Source: Rostratula benghalensis (Eukaryota > Chordata > Aves > Charadriiformes > Rostratulidae). Taken from it: a stretch of DNA of 64,000 nt. The stretch covers positions 741,676-805,675 of the forward strand of contig VXAI01000118.1 of the NCBI GenBank assembly GCA_013399305.1. The letters run 5' to 3'. Made by a program: the position numbers and the translations under genes. A model generated the notes under the pieces. The model made no database searches and had not been told where the DNA came from. It was given only the letters and a program-made list of their open reading frames with translations. This document shows, piece by piece, positions 27,290-39,389 of this stretch (positions are counted from its first letter, which is position 1; each line of letters opens with the position of its first letter).

Positions 27290-27990
27290 CAGTGGGGTTA
27301 GGGGTGGACCTGCTGGAAAGCACTTCTGAGGAGGACCTGGGGGCCCTGGTAGATAGTAAACAAACTATCCACGAGCTAGCAATGTGCCTTTGTCATGAAG
27401 AGGGCCAATGAAATCATGAGTTTGATAGGGAAGAGTGTGGCCAGTATGTCAAGGGAAGTCTTTCTCCCCCTCTACTCTGCACTGGTGAGGCCACCACTAG
27501 AATACTGTTCTGGGCTCCCCAGTTCAAGAGAGACCAGAAACTACTGAGTGAGTCCAGCACAGGGCAACAAAGATGATTGATGGACTGGAGTATCACCCTG
27601 ATGAGGAAAGGTTGAGACAGGTGGGACTCTTTAGCCTGGAGAAGAGAAGCCTGAGGGGTGACCTTATCACTGATTATAAGTATTTAAAGGGTGTGTTGAA
27701 GAGGGATGGAGCTGGACTCTTTTCAGTGATTCCCAGTGACTGGGCGAGGGGCAATGGGCACAAGCTGGAACAGAGGAAGTTCCATTCAGATATGAGTTCT
27801 TCTTTCCAGTGAGTGACAGAGCACTGGATCAGGCTGCCCAGGGATGCTGGGGAGTCCCTTTCTCTGGAGACCTTCAAGACCTGCCTGGTTGCAGTCCTGA
27901 ATGATGTGCTCTAGGCAATCCTGCTTTAGCAGAGGTAGAATAGATGCTCTCTAGAGGTCTCTTCCAACTGACAATTCCCTGATTCTGTGA
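27290..27990 (+). mobile_element. CR1 LINE, about 700 bp, distinct subfamily
   Basis: This copy contains GGGGTGGACCTGCTGGAAAG, GGACCTGGGGGCCCTGGTAG and the ORF2 remnant GLFSLEKRSLRGDLITDYKY, and ends near TCTCTTCCAACTGACAATTC and CTGATTCTGTG at about 27988. Its wording differs from the 6478 and 46113 copies, so it belongs to another CR1 lineage. Frames are interrupted. Confidence 0.9.
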
Positions 27991-28979
27991 AGATCTATCT
28001 CTTTATGCCATCTCTTTTGCCAATACAGGTTTTTATGTTTTGCACAGCCCTGCTGAGCAGAATTAGCTGGATATCCAGCATAACCAGAGCACATCCTCGC
28101 CAGGTGGATTAATAATGAAGAAAAGATGAACTGTTCTCCTGTAAACTGACTGTTCACTGTTCTTGGCTGATCCCCTCCTACTCTGTATTTTAATATTCTT
28201 GTCTGCCTGCTGGCAGGATGCTGAAGCAGCACGAGCCATCCAGTTAAAATACAGAGTACCCAGAAGTTTCAGTCAACTCTGATTTCCTCAAACGCTTACT
28301 GGACATTCATTCCAGTTCCTATAAAAATGTCTGTGCAACTTGTTGCTCAGTGTTTCACATCATTTTGTAGATACTACTTTACAACACTCTGATTTTAACA
28401 TGTAATTTTACAAGTGTTACTTTTGCTAACATATTTTCTTTTTTCATTGTACATTTAAAAATGCCAAGAGTATGAGCAGAGTAGAGAGGGGACCAGTGTT
28501 GTAACAGGTAATAGAGAGTTCTGGTCATTCTTGTTTCTGGTGCTGTTAAATATATTTCCACTTCCTCAGGTGATTGTAAAAAATATAGTATATAATGAAC
28601 ATTCAAAGTATATTCAAAAAGCAACCCATTATTTGGGAAGAAATGTTCTGTGTTTGGTCAGACTGATTATAGCTAAAACTTTTGCTGGTCCTATAGCTCT
28701 GGGAAAGAATATTCTATTTTCCTTTTCTGAGAAAAGCTGTGTGGATAAAGAAAAGTACCTCTGGTAAATCAGGCCTCACTAAGAAAAGGGGAGGATTTTT
28801 CCCCCTATAGACATTTTCATTTTTCACAAAGACACCCTTTCACGAAGGGCTGAGAAGGGAATGGCAAAGGGGTCTGTGCATTAGAAGGACAGCTGGCTCT
28901 GTCCCCTCTGCAGCCAGCCAGCATCCCTCAGACCCATGCCTTGTGTTCTTCCTCTCCCTTGCTTTCCTGAGAGGTAACC

Positions 28980-29240
28980 TTCCCACGCTCCCCCCATAAA
29001 CTTAGGAGGAAAAATAGGCAGAATGGTTTATTGAAAATCTTACTCTGAGTGGAGCTGCATTAATAAGCCCGCCTGCCTGATAAAAAAATACAACCCACCC
29101 TCAACATGATGAAAAATAAATCCCACCGAGTCTTCGGCATCCTGCCTGAGTCACCAATTCCCCAAGGCAGTAAACAAAGCGAGTTAAAAAAGTGTTTTCA
29201 CATAGCAAAGCCAAAACACGTCCAGTTCTGATTTAAAATG
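28980..29240. promoter_or_regulatory. Weak candidate conserved non-coding stretch
   Basis: Single-copy AT-rich sequence with GCATTAATAAGCCC, TAAACAAAGCGAG and GAGTCACC. It shows no repeats and no coding frame. Its texture is similar to the block starting at 29820, but it has no ordered motif array. Confidence 0.15.
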
Positions 29241-29819
29241 AGTCCTGGGAGATGTCTCTTCTTTAAGGGGGCCAGTATAGGTGAGCTGACAAATACACAA
29301 ATTGATTTTTTTTTTCTCATGCTTTAGAGAAAGCACCTATTAATTTCAGTGGGACTCATGCCCACATGCATTTTGTGACTGGAGCTGCCCTGAAGCATGT
29401 GAGGACCAGTGGCTGCCAGCACTATGGTTTGGATGTGTGACTCAGATTTTCCACAAGCCCAGCTCCTCCTCTGGCTCCAGTGGGACTTTGTCCTGCTCCT
29501 TCCTCCCTGTCCCATTGCTGGCATGGGCTCTCCACGTCGCTCCTCTTCTGGAGCTTTCTGCCCCTCCGTGAAGTCCCTGGCAAAGGCTTCAGCATCATAA
29601 CGTTTCTACAAATAATATCTGCAACTCATGAGGGAAAGAGCAGAGCACTCCTCTGGTTCCCTGAGGCTTTATAAATACTTTCCCAACCAAACGCAGCTTA
29701 TGTATCTGCTCAGCTCAAGAATTGCACAAGTTTGATGGAAATTCTTCCTTTCTGATGGGATCGAGAGCAGAGAGGGAGACTTTGTGCTAGCAAATAAACC
29801 CTGGGTGGAAGCAATCTGT

Positions 29820-30890
29820 TAATACTTTTAAATGAACTACTGCTGCAGAGCTCAGGGCTCGAGCCAGAAGCATAATAGTAGGTGCATTATTGTTACTGTT
29901 CTGATTACGGCAGATAATTTTGCTGTTCTCATTTACAAATTTAATGGATTGTTAATAATGTCTGATTTGGGAATATAGCATAGTCTGTCAGCTAGGGGTG
30001 GCATAATGGCATTAATGAGGGTAATGGAGGTTGTTGCTACATTCTTGTTTGCTCTTTGGTTTGTAATTGAAAATGAGTTATCTTAATATATATGATAGGA
30101 AAAAGAATGGTTGCTCTCTGAAGGCTGGGCGCCTTGAAAGAAAAAAGGATGTGTCTCTGCCCTGTTTATATGGCGAACAGATAAAGTGAACTGGTCTAAA
30201 TGTGTGTCAGGTACTCTGTGCCTGTGTTCATGTTTTGTATAAATAACAGCGTGCGCTGTTACTTCTGTCTGCGTGTGTGTCTTGCTGCAAGGCTCGGTGT
30301 GTAAGACTGTCTGGGATACCAGTGATTGATCAGAGAGATGTTACTGGGGGAAATGGAAATTGGAGACAGACGGGTTCTGTTTAACCCCGGAGAAGAAACC
30401 TGGCATTTCATCTTCTATCAACATTTGCTCGTAACTACTATTAACATTAATTATGGAGATACTTATGTGAACACCCTGTTAGCCCTAATTAGAGTTAATG
30501 GAAGAGATGTGTGGATGATAACAGGACAAGAGACAACCCAGCTTCCATTTCTAAGGTTAAATATTCAGTAGCTCCCCCTTAGACGTCTCCAACATCCTAT
30601 AATCATGCAGTCAGACTTACGCAAAAGCAGAACAGTTTCTCCTGCCCCTTTTTTTTCTTTTTCTTCCCCCGCCTTACCCCCTCTCCCCCCCACCTCCCAA
30701 TTACGGCCTCCTCACATTATTTTTGCTTAAATTAAAGAGCAAACAGCAATCTGGCAGTGACCTCGGCTACCTGTACTAATGTAATTATGCTACCTCTCCT
30801 CTATTCATAGCGCACCTCAAGATCAGACTTTATTAGCAAACCATTTGCTGTCCCTTTTACTGTCCTTTTAATGAATGCTGGTAGAGTCAC
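29820..30890. promoter_or_regulatory. Candidate enhancer / conserved non-coding block with TAAT clusters
   Basis: Single-copy, repeat-free sequence with unusually many homeodomain-type cores. TAAT starts at 29942, 29953 and 29956, then at 30004, 30013 and 30022, exactly 9 bp apart. TAATTA lies at 30448-30453, the palindrome CTAATTAG at 30485-30492 and GTTAATGG at 30494-30501. There is no plausible coding frame. It reads like the non-coding elements found in introns of developmental genes. Conservation was not tested, so this is a pattern-based inference. Confidence 0.3.
30638..30698. repeat. Pyrimidine-only-like tract inside the enhancer-like block
   Basis: About 60 bases nearly all C and T (only four purines), containing TTTTTTTTCTTTTTCTTCCC and CCCCTCTCCCCCCCACC. 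It could be an open-chromatin or H-DNA-prone tract, or simple sequence. Confidence 0.7.
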
Positions 30891-33800
30891 TTAAGAGGAG
30901 CTGGAAGGGCTTGGCTTTGTTCTGAACAGAAACCTTGTGATAAAAAGCTTAGAGCTCTTGAGCAGGTCATGTAATATCCGATGTCTGTAAAGTTCCTGTT
31001 GCTGTGCTATTGTTTGAGGCTGTAAAGACAAAAAAGACCTTCCTCTTGCTTGTACTCATTAGCTGTCTTCAGTAATTTGAAAACCAGCTTTGCTGAAGAA
31101 CTGAGAACTTACAGCTTGTTGTGTTACCCTGCTGTGTCGTATGATGGCACTTCCCTGCCACTAACCCCGGCACAGCCTTCTCAGGACTGACTAGGAAACT
31201 TGTAACCGTCCCTGAGAGCCCCAAGCCTGCCTTTGGTGGTGTCATGTACTCCTCAGGGCAGGGTACACTTACGTGTGGTCCATTTCCTTTGCCACAGACA
31301 TACATGTGATGATCTTGGATGGTGTATTGGGCAAAAAGTGCAATTTTTTTCTGTGTAGATGATCCATTACATAGTTATGGGGCTGCCTGTTCATCAGATC
31401 ATCTCTCATTACTGTGCAAGTACAGCACAGGGCTCCTTTCAACCCTGCTTAGTCACAAGATTATGACTTGACCTACAGCCCATAGCTCCTGGGTGATTGC
31501 TGGCTGGAGCCACAGGACCGGTGTCTTTCCATCTGTGGTGGCTTTCTGATTTTTCCCTAAAGTAATTCTAAGCATAAGAACATCTGTGCTTGGCTCGGGT
31601 CTGGCATGTCCCTGTTTGCAGAAGCTGCCCCATATCCCCTTCAGGCTGGGCTGGGAGTTGGTCCATGCTCACATTTACCTGGAGGATGAGCTGAAGGAAG
31701 ATTGGTGGGTTTGGATTTAGCCATTTTTGAGTTTATTCTCTTATCTGTTTTTCCAATTGCGTCAATGCAAGTGCCTGTTTTATTTTGTGGCAGTTACAGA
31801 TCTGTTCAGTTTTGTAATTAATTCCACATTCTTGATTTAATATGTAAAGTAATGCTTTCGCAGGTCAGATCTACATGGACTTTTTTTTTCTTTGTCCTCT
31901 CCTCTCTCTTTGTTTTTGTTCGTGGGTGTGCAGTTTGGCTGTGTAAAGCTTCAAGTGCCCTTATTTAAACTGTGGGACAAAAAGGCTTTTGATGGTATTT
32001 TGCTCTGGGACTTGGAGCAAGCTGTATTGGTTTGAGAGCTCTGGCTGGACCTTGACACTAAGTGGACAGACACTAAGAAACCCTGCTGTATGTAATGCAG
32101 AGTTGCTAATTTAGCTCTTACCTGCGTAAGTGGAAGTGGCAAAATCCCTTACTGCAATATGGCTTACTCCAGTTTACGGGGCAGAACAGTTTTTTCTGTT
32201 GTACCTATGTTTAAATCTGCCAAAAGGATAGATACGTCAACTTTAAAAAGGAAAAAGACTCTGTGTTATAAAGTTCCTATTAAATTACTCACTAATCCTT
32301 CAGCTACAGTAGGAAAGAAAGTAGTCATGTAAAGGGAGCATAGCCATGACATATCATTTTATTTCAGTGAGAAAAATGTGCCCTTGCTTGGAGCAGAAGC
32401 TGCCTCTGTGATGAGGCTGTGGGCTGGTGGTGTGGCTGGGAAAATGAAACACAGTCTGGGTGAAAATAATATCAATCCCCCCGATGTTCAGCACCCTCTG
32501 CCCCCGGCGAATTCCCTTGTTTTTATGAGCCACTACAGCTGGGCTGTGAAGCAGAGGTCTCCAAGCAGCACTCAGGTAATAACCACAGGTGGTAACTGCA
32601 AGCTGCCTGCATTTTCTGTCCTTAAGCTAAGCAAAAGATGCATGAGGGAAATCCTTCCCTGTCTTGCCTGTGACTTGTATGAATGTATCATACTTCTTGA
32701 ATCAGATATTCAAAGTCTTCAATCAAACCCTTGCACATGGATGCCTTAATTAAAATTGGTTTGCTTTGTAGGCTAATTGCTGATACCATATCCACCACTG
32801 TAGTAATTTTTTCCCTCTTAAATGGCTGAATGCAATCTGATATTTAAAAAACATCCTGTCCTAAGATGGAATTGTGTTTTTTTTTAATTCCTAAACCAAA
32901 CAATAGTCTAATTCAAGGCACTAAAATTTCAGAATCACTGAGCCAATAGTAAAGATTTAAATATCAAGAAAGACATTATTCTGGGTGTTTGATACAGGCT
33001 TAGCAGTATTACATTGATCTACAGAAATTAATCCCCCTTGTCAGTAGTGATAGATTCTATAGTTATCTGGTCACCTCTGACCCACCTTCTTTACCAGAAG
33101 GATATCCTGGCTATTACTCTAAAATGCTTTGGAGTCACCTAATTCATTTGCAATTTCCCCAGGATATCAGGGAAAGCAGCAGATAAGTATTAGCTGAGAA
33201 ACCTGAGTGGCTTTGCCCTGGGAAAATGGAAAGATAATGTACGGTATGAGAATATGTCAGCTCACCAAAAAATGAATCTCAGGAGCTGGTCTCAGCCTAA
33301 ACCTGGGCTGCTTTGGCTGCTTTAAAAAATACTTCAAAAATACCTTGGTTTTTTTTTACCTGAAAGGCAACACTGCTTTCAAATTTCATTACGATAAAGA
33401 AGAGAGACATAGCAAAGGTAGGGGGTGTAGTGAACTTTAGCCACTGAAATTGCAGTCAGAATTCAGCCCAGTCCTGTTTGACATGAAGGTTAGTCCTGTG
33501 GAGTCCTGCTCCTTGCAGGAGATCTAGTTTTAGCAGTATGTCCCATTTGTTGTCCTTTCTAAAAAGGTAGCCTAGACTTTGTAAAAATAGGAGTTGCCAG
33601 ATAGGGTCAGACTCTCTTCCTGCCTTTTTTTTGGGGTGTGTGTGTGTAAAGTCCAAGGCATTCAGGAGCCCAGCTACAAATTGTGGTTTTATACCATTTT
33701 AAGGCCATGCAAGCTGCCTTATGGTTGGTGTTTCCAGATCACGCCTTTGTCATTCACTGGTACATTTGGAATTAGTCAGCCCTCCTTGATTTGAATGAGA

Positions 33801-34876
33801 AATTGGTTTATGTCATCAGTTTTGACTCCTGACTTCTAGCAAGGGGTAGTATCAGTGAAGACCAAGTAAAAGAAAAATCATCATCCAGATGTATGGACTC
33901 ATCCGGAGTATTTCCATGGTTAAATTTTCTGTTTTGGTTTTGAAAAGTCCTGATGAGACTCTGTCAGTGGTGCCAATTTCTACACGTACGTGTGATTGAT
34001 GGTGCTTCAGGTCTGGCCCCAGGCTGTTCCCAGCCTTCCACTGCTGCCCTTATGTGTTATTTAGATTACAATAAAGCTAAAAACATGCTGGCCCTGAACC
34101 TCTTCACAACCAGAGATACAATACTTTCCCCCGAAAGCTCAGAAACCTTGAAACAAAGCCTGCCTGGGGAGACTCTTTGGCACTGGATTAAATATCCTTG
34201 CTGAGAAAAGGTTTCTTACAATTACGGCCTTCCTAATAGGCACCGTGGGTAGTAACAACACAAAGCTATCTGTATTACATGGTTTGACCTGCTTTAACCT
34301 CAGCCCAGTCTCCTGGAGATGCAGAAAATATCTGTTCCATACAAAGGTCTTATCTTTCAAGCAAAGCAGAAGCAGTTTGTTTAGAAGGAAGGATAGTTTT
34401 CTAAGAGGAGACATTCTACTTCTTGTGGATGAGAGTCACCCTGCTGAGACTCTCTAAAAGTCTGTGCATCCATGTCATCAGTATGTAAGCTGCTGTCTTT
34501 GTGTGCAAAAATTAATTGCTCCCAAAGTCTTTCTGCTTAAGACCACTGTAGATGTACTAAGCTTAGGGAATAAGGGTATTTGGGGAAAGTGCATATATTG
34601 TTCATGATGTTCTCTTCCTTAAGAGGAAAAAAAGATATGATCTTTTAACTTTTAGCTAATATGAAATATTTGACACAGATTCAAACCTTAATGAAGACTA
34701 GTTCCAGGATTTTGCTAGTTCCAGATTTCTAGGATTTTGCTAGGTTTTTATGTCCTTGAAAATTCTTTTTTTTTTTTTCCTTCTCATCTGAAAAACTTTA
34801 AAGGTTGGCAGAAATATACAAGTGGGATTTGGATCAAACTCGGAGCAGTTAAGCGGTAAGGAGATTTCTGCAGGGT

Positions 34877-35371
34877 TACAGAATCACAGAATGATACAGG
34901 GTTGGAAGGAACCTCTGGAGATCATCTAGTCCAATCCTCTGCCAGAGAAGGTCCACCCTTGCACCCTTGTTGCATGGGAACATGTCCAGGCAGGTTTTAA
35001 ATGTCTCCAGAGATAGAGAATCCACCACCTCTCTGGGCAGCCTGTTCCAGGGCTCTGCCACCCTCAAAGTACAGAAGTTCCTCCTCATGCTCAGATGGAA
35101 CTTGTTATGTTCAAGTTCGTGCCCATTTCCTCTTGTCTTGTCACTGGGCACCACTCAAAAAAGACTGTCCCCTTGCTCTTGATGCCCATCCTTTAATTAT
35201 TTATAAGCATTGATCAGATGCCCCTCAGTCTTCTCCAAACCAAACAGACCCAAGTCCCTTCGTAAGAGAGATGTTCTAGCCCCTTAATCATCTTGTTAGC
35301 CCTTTGCTGTACCCTCTGCAGCAGTTCCCTGCCTTTCTTGAACCAGGGAGCCCAGAACTGGACACAGAGTT
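34877..35371 (-). mobile_element. CR1 LINE 3' fragment, about 495 bp
   Basis: The + strand opens with CAGAATCACAGAATGATACA and ATCATCTAGTCCAATCCTCT, then CCACCACCTCTCTGGGCAGC and CCATTTCCTCTTGTCTTGTC, ending near TTGAACCAGGGAGCCCAGAA. The minus-strand frame 34876-35154 reads SDKTRGNGHELEHNKFHLSM and EPWNRLPREVVDSLSLETF, a CR1 ORF2 C-terminus. Inactive. Confidence 0.92.
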
Positions 35372-35699
35372 ACTATTTGGTTCCCCCTCCCCTCATGTGG
35401 AAGCATGGCGTTATCACACAGGAAATGTTACAAATGGTGAAGGAAATTAATTTCACCTCAGAAGAGCAAAGCTACAGCCTCATCAAGACTCTCCAGTGTC
35501 CATACACCTTACTGCCTAGTTTTCCTGCAGTGGGAGAAGGATGCGCCCTACCCCAAGAATCTCCTGAGCAGGCGTGAGGAGATGCTGGGTGTCTGTGTGC
35601 CCCTGTGCTGTGCTCTAGATCATGGTGGGTACCATAGGGTGGCCACATGGTGCAGGCACCGTGCTCTCCTCTTATTCACAGGAGCTGCAGTGCAGGGCT

Positions 35700-36200
35700 C
35701 TCCGTTTCGCTTCATAAATGCCACTGAGGCATCAGGGGAGGAAGTTTAATGAGGCACCTTTTATTTCTTAATTTCTGGGAGTGCCAGAGTGTGCTTGTCC
35801 AGCCCCGGGGGGTGTGGGGGGTTGGGGGGTGGTCTGTCTGTGAGCGATGCTGGGAGAGGTGGATGTGTTGCCATGGTGCTGGGAGGTGTCTCCAAACCCC
35901 ACGGCTCTGGCAGCTGAGCCGGCTCCCAGCAGCATGTCCTAATTGCGGCTGTGCAGCCACAAAACAAATACTCGGAGATTTCCATAAAGGCTATAATCAA
36001 AGGAGCATCCCTTGCTTTTTAATATGTGCTGAATGGGTTCATTTGTAAGCTTATTACGACTTCAGAGAGAGAAGCTATTAGGGCCATCATTAGCTGCCTA
36101 TGTGAATAGCAAGGAAAACTGTGGCACGTTCCAGAATAACCCCCTCTTTAGTGTCTGCACTTTCAGATGCATTAACAATAACCAGCCATGCTGTCTTTCA
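35700..36200. promoter_or_regulatory. Candidate conserved non-coding block
   Basis: Single-copy sequence between two CR1 fragments, with about nine CpGs (for example CTCCGTTTCGCTTC, GAGCGATG, TTGCGGCTG, ACTCGGAG) where the surrounding DNA is CpG-poor. Motif-like pieces include TTCCATAAAGGCTATAATCA and GGGCCATCATTAGCTGCC. The G-rich run at 35807-35832 sits inside. No coding frame is credible. Confidence 0.22.
35807..35832 (+). other. G-rich run with quadruplex potential
   Basis: Three runs of six G (35807-35812, 35816-35821, 35824-35829) with 3- and 2-base loops, then GG at 35831-35832. This is close to a G-quadruplex consensus but lacks a full fourth run, so a bulged or two-tetrad form is the realistic expectation. 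Confidence 0.5.
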
Positions 36201-36845
36201 TGTCTCCTTTGCCATGAGTAAGGACGAAGGAGAGAGGAGAAGGGGGACAGTGAACTGTGTGCTTTCAAAATAAGTTCAGATGGAGAGAAAAATGAGGTGC
36301 TAAGAGAGCAGCAAATTCACAGCATGACATTGTGTGTCTTGATGCAGTATCTGTTCTCCATTGGGAAAGCAAAAGCAGCTGGGAGCCAGCCTGTGAGCCT
36401 TGGCTCATATCTCACTTAGTCCCTCCACTTTTGTATCTACGTATGAATTGTGCAGAGGGTCTTTTGTCTGCCTGGAACCTGATGGTTGCTGGAGTACTTA
36501 GATTATACATCTTTTTGAAGGAAGAGAGAGCATTTAGGAACACATATTCCAAGATTATGGGATTTATTAACTCTTGTTTATTTTCCTGCAGAACATCTGA
36601 AGCTCTGTTGTGGGCTATGGCCATAGTTCTCTCCCTGCTCCTTCTTACTCTTTTGTAATCAGAAATATCTGTAGCAAAAGAGGTTGGGTGGTTGACAGTT
36701 CATACCTTAATTGGGACAGGTGTGGTTGAGATCTGTCACATTTACCTTTCAAACCACATTAATTTCAGTTTTATGCCTCAGAGTAAGGTAAAGGTGCTTC
36801 TTACAGTGAAACTCAGTTTAGATTTGCACATGGAATATATGAGAG

Positions 36846-36910
36846 ATCATGGAATCACAGAATTTTAGAGTTGGAAGGGATCTCTAGAGATCATCTAGTC
36901 CAACTCCCCG
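36846..36910 (-). mobile_element. Very short CR1 3' tail
   Basis: Only about 65 bp: ATCATGGAATCACAGAATTT, TTGGAAGGGATCTCTAGAGA and CATCTAGTCCAACTCCCC are the reverse complement of a CR1 3' terminus. A severe 5' truncation. Confidence 0.85.
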
Positions 36911-37380
36911 AGATGTGCATCGGTTTGGCTATTGGCGGGGTAACTTAGACTTCATGTTTTCTTCCCTAGGTCATTTCTCATGACCTTTGCTGCGTTCAAG
37001 TTTTCCTGGACATATCACACCTATAGCTTGTGAAAACTATTTGTTTCCTAAATAAATAAATCACTCTGAATTGTAAGCTCTGTGGGATGAAGATTTTCCT
37101 ATTGTGTTTAGAATCCATGGCACTTTGGGTTTCATTACTATTATTCTTGTTAAAAATGTTTAAAAGATGACCAGAATCAGATAAATAATGCCACTTCTCA
37201 GTTTTTCAGCAATATTATTTCCTCATTTATTTAGTATTACTGAGATCCCTCATTTAAGACCTGCTTTTCTTAGAGGATGTTTTTCCTAACCTTTCCTCTT
37301 CTAGACTGACTAAACCTGACTAAATTGACTGTTTTGGTTTTGCATCTGAGTAGGCAGTTACCTTGAGCAAAGAGAGTTTA

Positions 37381-37416
37381 TTTTTATATATTTTTATATA
37401 TATATATATATATTTT
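37381..37416. repeat. TA-rich microsatellite beside the gap
   Basis: TTTTTATATA occurs twice and is followed by an uninterrupted TA run reaching the first N. The repeat probably continues into the gap. Confidence 0.85.
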
Positions 37417-37456
37417 NNNNNNNNNNNNNNNNNNNNNNNNNNNNNNNNNNNNNNNN
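37417..37456. other. Assembly gap (40 N)
   Basis: Forty undetermined bases follow directly on an AT dinucleotide run (about 37381-37416). The gap most likely reflects collapse or failure to bridge a TA microsatellite; the true length is unknown. Confidence 0.98.
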
Positions 37457-39389
37457 AGTTAATGCATTCAAAGTTCTGTTTGGGATTTCTTTCTTAAAAG
37501 CAATTAAGATTATTAGTTCCTCAATTAAATGGTGTTAAAGGGTGAGTTTCTTTTCCCCCCACCTCCTCTTTATGAAAAAGCACTGAGAACAACAAAAAAA
37601 ATAAGTTAACTTACTGATTCAGAACTTCATTCTGCATTAAAAGAGTTGATAAAAGAAGGGGTTTCAAATTCCCTTGCCCATGGGCCCTTGACTCCCGGTC
37701 TGGGGCTGCTTTTTCTTGCTAAGGAGAAATCATCATCTTTTGGGGAAGACAAGACCCTGTGGCCCGTAGTAATCCATTTTCATTGCTTCCTGACTTTAGA
37801 ATAAATCATTTTCCTCCTCTGCATTGTTTTCCTGAAGCCTGCAAAGTATCAGGAAACTTCTTAATATATTGGAAATGGTGGTCTGAGGAGGACAAGGTTG
37901 CCACAGCAACTGCCCTATGTTTTTGAGATGTATTCCTGCATCTTTTGAAACAATCATGAGAGCCACAAACTGCTGAGGTATTTGCTGCAAACAATGCAAG
38001 TCTAGAGAGCAGAGAAGAGAAAAGAGCACTGAGGAGTCAGTTGTTGCAAAGGTGAGAAGTGTCAGGCTCAGGGAAAAAAAGTGGCAGGCGTTTACACTTC
38101 ATGTTAAATGCTGGAAGCCTCTGGAACGCTGTGCAAGCACATAGAGTGTGTCAGCACTTACGGTATCTGAGATGATGGTGGATAATGTCACTTGTGATGC
38201 AACTCCACCATCCACTCAGGAGGGTGACATTTTATTCCCTCCTGAAGGGAAGTGTTTTCAGGTACAGGAAAACAAAGTAGCTGCCATCCTTCTGCTACCC
38301 TTAGTGGGCTTTTTTTCTGTGACAGAAGATGTCTGTCCAAGGATATGACTTGTCAGCCAGAAGTGATCAACTTTTTCACAGGCTTGGGATTGGTCTCAGT
38401 GTGGACTGGTGAGCAGAGGGGTTATCCTACCGGTCAGGAGATTGAGCACATCCATTCCCCTTTTAGCCTCATTTTCTTCATGTGCTGCACGGAATTAATA
38501 TTGTTACATTATCGATGCATATAATCTTTGGGTCATCTGTTTAGAAAAACAGACAATCAGTACCATATGGTTCCATTTTGCTGTGGTTAATGCAAGGGAA
38601 AATACACCTGTGAGCTATCTGAGGGCTTTTTTTCCTAAGGAACAGAACTTAAAAGAGTTGCAGGCTATCAGATGTGTCAGTTCTGTATGCAGGGTCTTCT
38701 TTCCTCCTGGGCAGTTTATGTCTGTGGGTGAGAAGCTATATGGAAGTGTCAGACATGATTACTTGTTGAACTTTGCTTGAGAAGGGACCAAAGTGAGCAG
38801 TTCGTGTTTCAAACAGAGCTGTGAAACAGAGTGGTTTGTGGCCTGATGCGATCCTGGCACTTCAGACATGTACCCTAGCACTTTTCTGATTGTTACAGTA
38901 TTTGGGAGAATAGATTCTGCTCTGGGACTTCTGAATTTCCATTTTGGATGTCTGTGTACGTGTGGGTGATTTTACCTTCATGTGGTTTCATGTGTTCTGT
39001 GCACACATTGTGCAAAGTTGCAAATATAAAACATAGATGGTAAACGTTCTAGTTCTGATTTTGTTGCAAAGCTGGTGTTATTTATATGAAGCTTTAAGAG
39101 GTTCAGGCCAGCCCTCTTTTTGCCTCCTGTGAGTGGCTAATATGCTGTTATACACAGCCTTTTGGTGGCAGAAACACGTCTCTCTTAAAAGCAGACAGAC
39201 AAGAGCGAGGAAGGGATGTGGCCTGGTCCTCCTGAATGCTCTGCTTGGGTAGGAAACTTGGGGCAGTTTTAGCAGGTTCATTTGAACACCATACCAAGCC
39301 TCATATGATTTTAGTGTTATAAAAGCCAATCAGGTTATTGCTTTAAGGTGTGAGATGCCCATAAGGGCTTTGCTCACTCAACTGTACAG

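Larger units (their letters stand above)
27991..34876. other. Non-coding sequence around the enhancer-like block
   Basis: Apart from the candidate elements at 28980-29240 and 29820-30890, the sequence is unremarkable single copy. A small imperfect repeat (TTCCAGGATTTTGCTAG, then CTAGGATTTTGCTAGG) lies near 34700-34746. No coding exon seen. Confidence 0.6.

Noticed and set aside
36546..36660. Possible exon after the acceptor-like TTTTCCTGCAG
   Set aside because: No good donor follows within a plausible distance and there is no coding or leader evidence.
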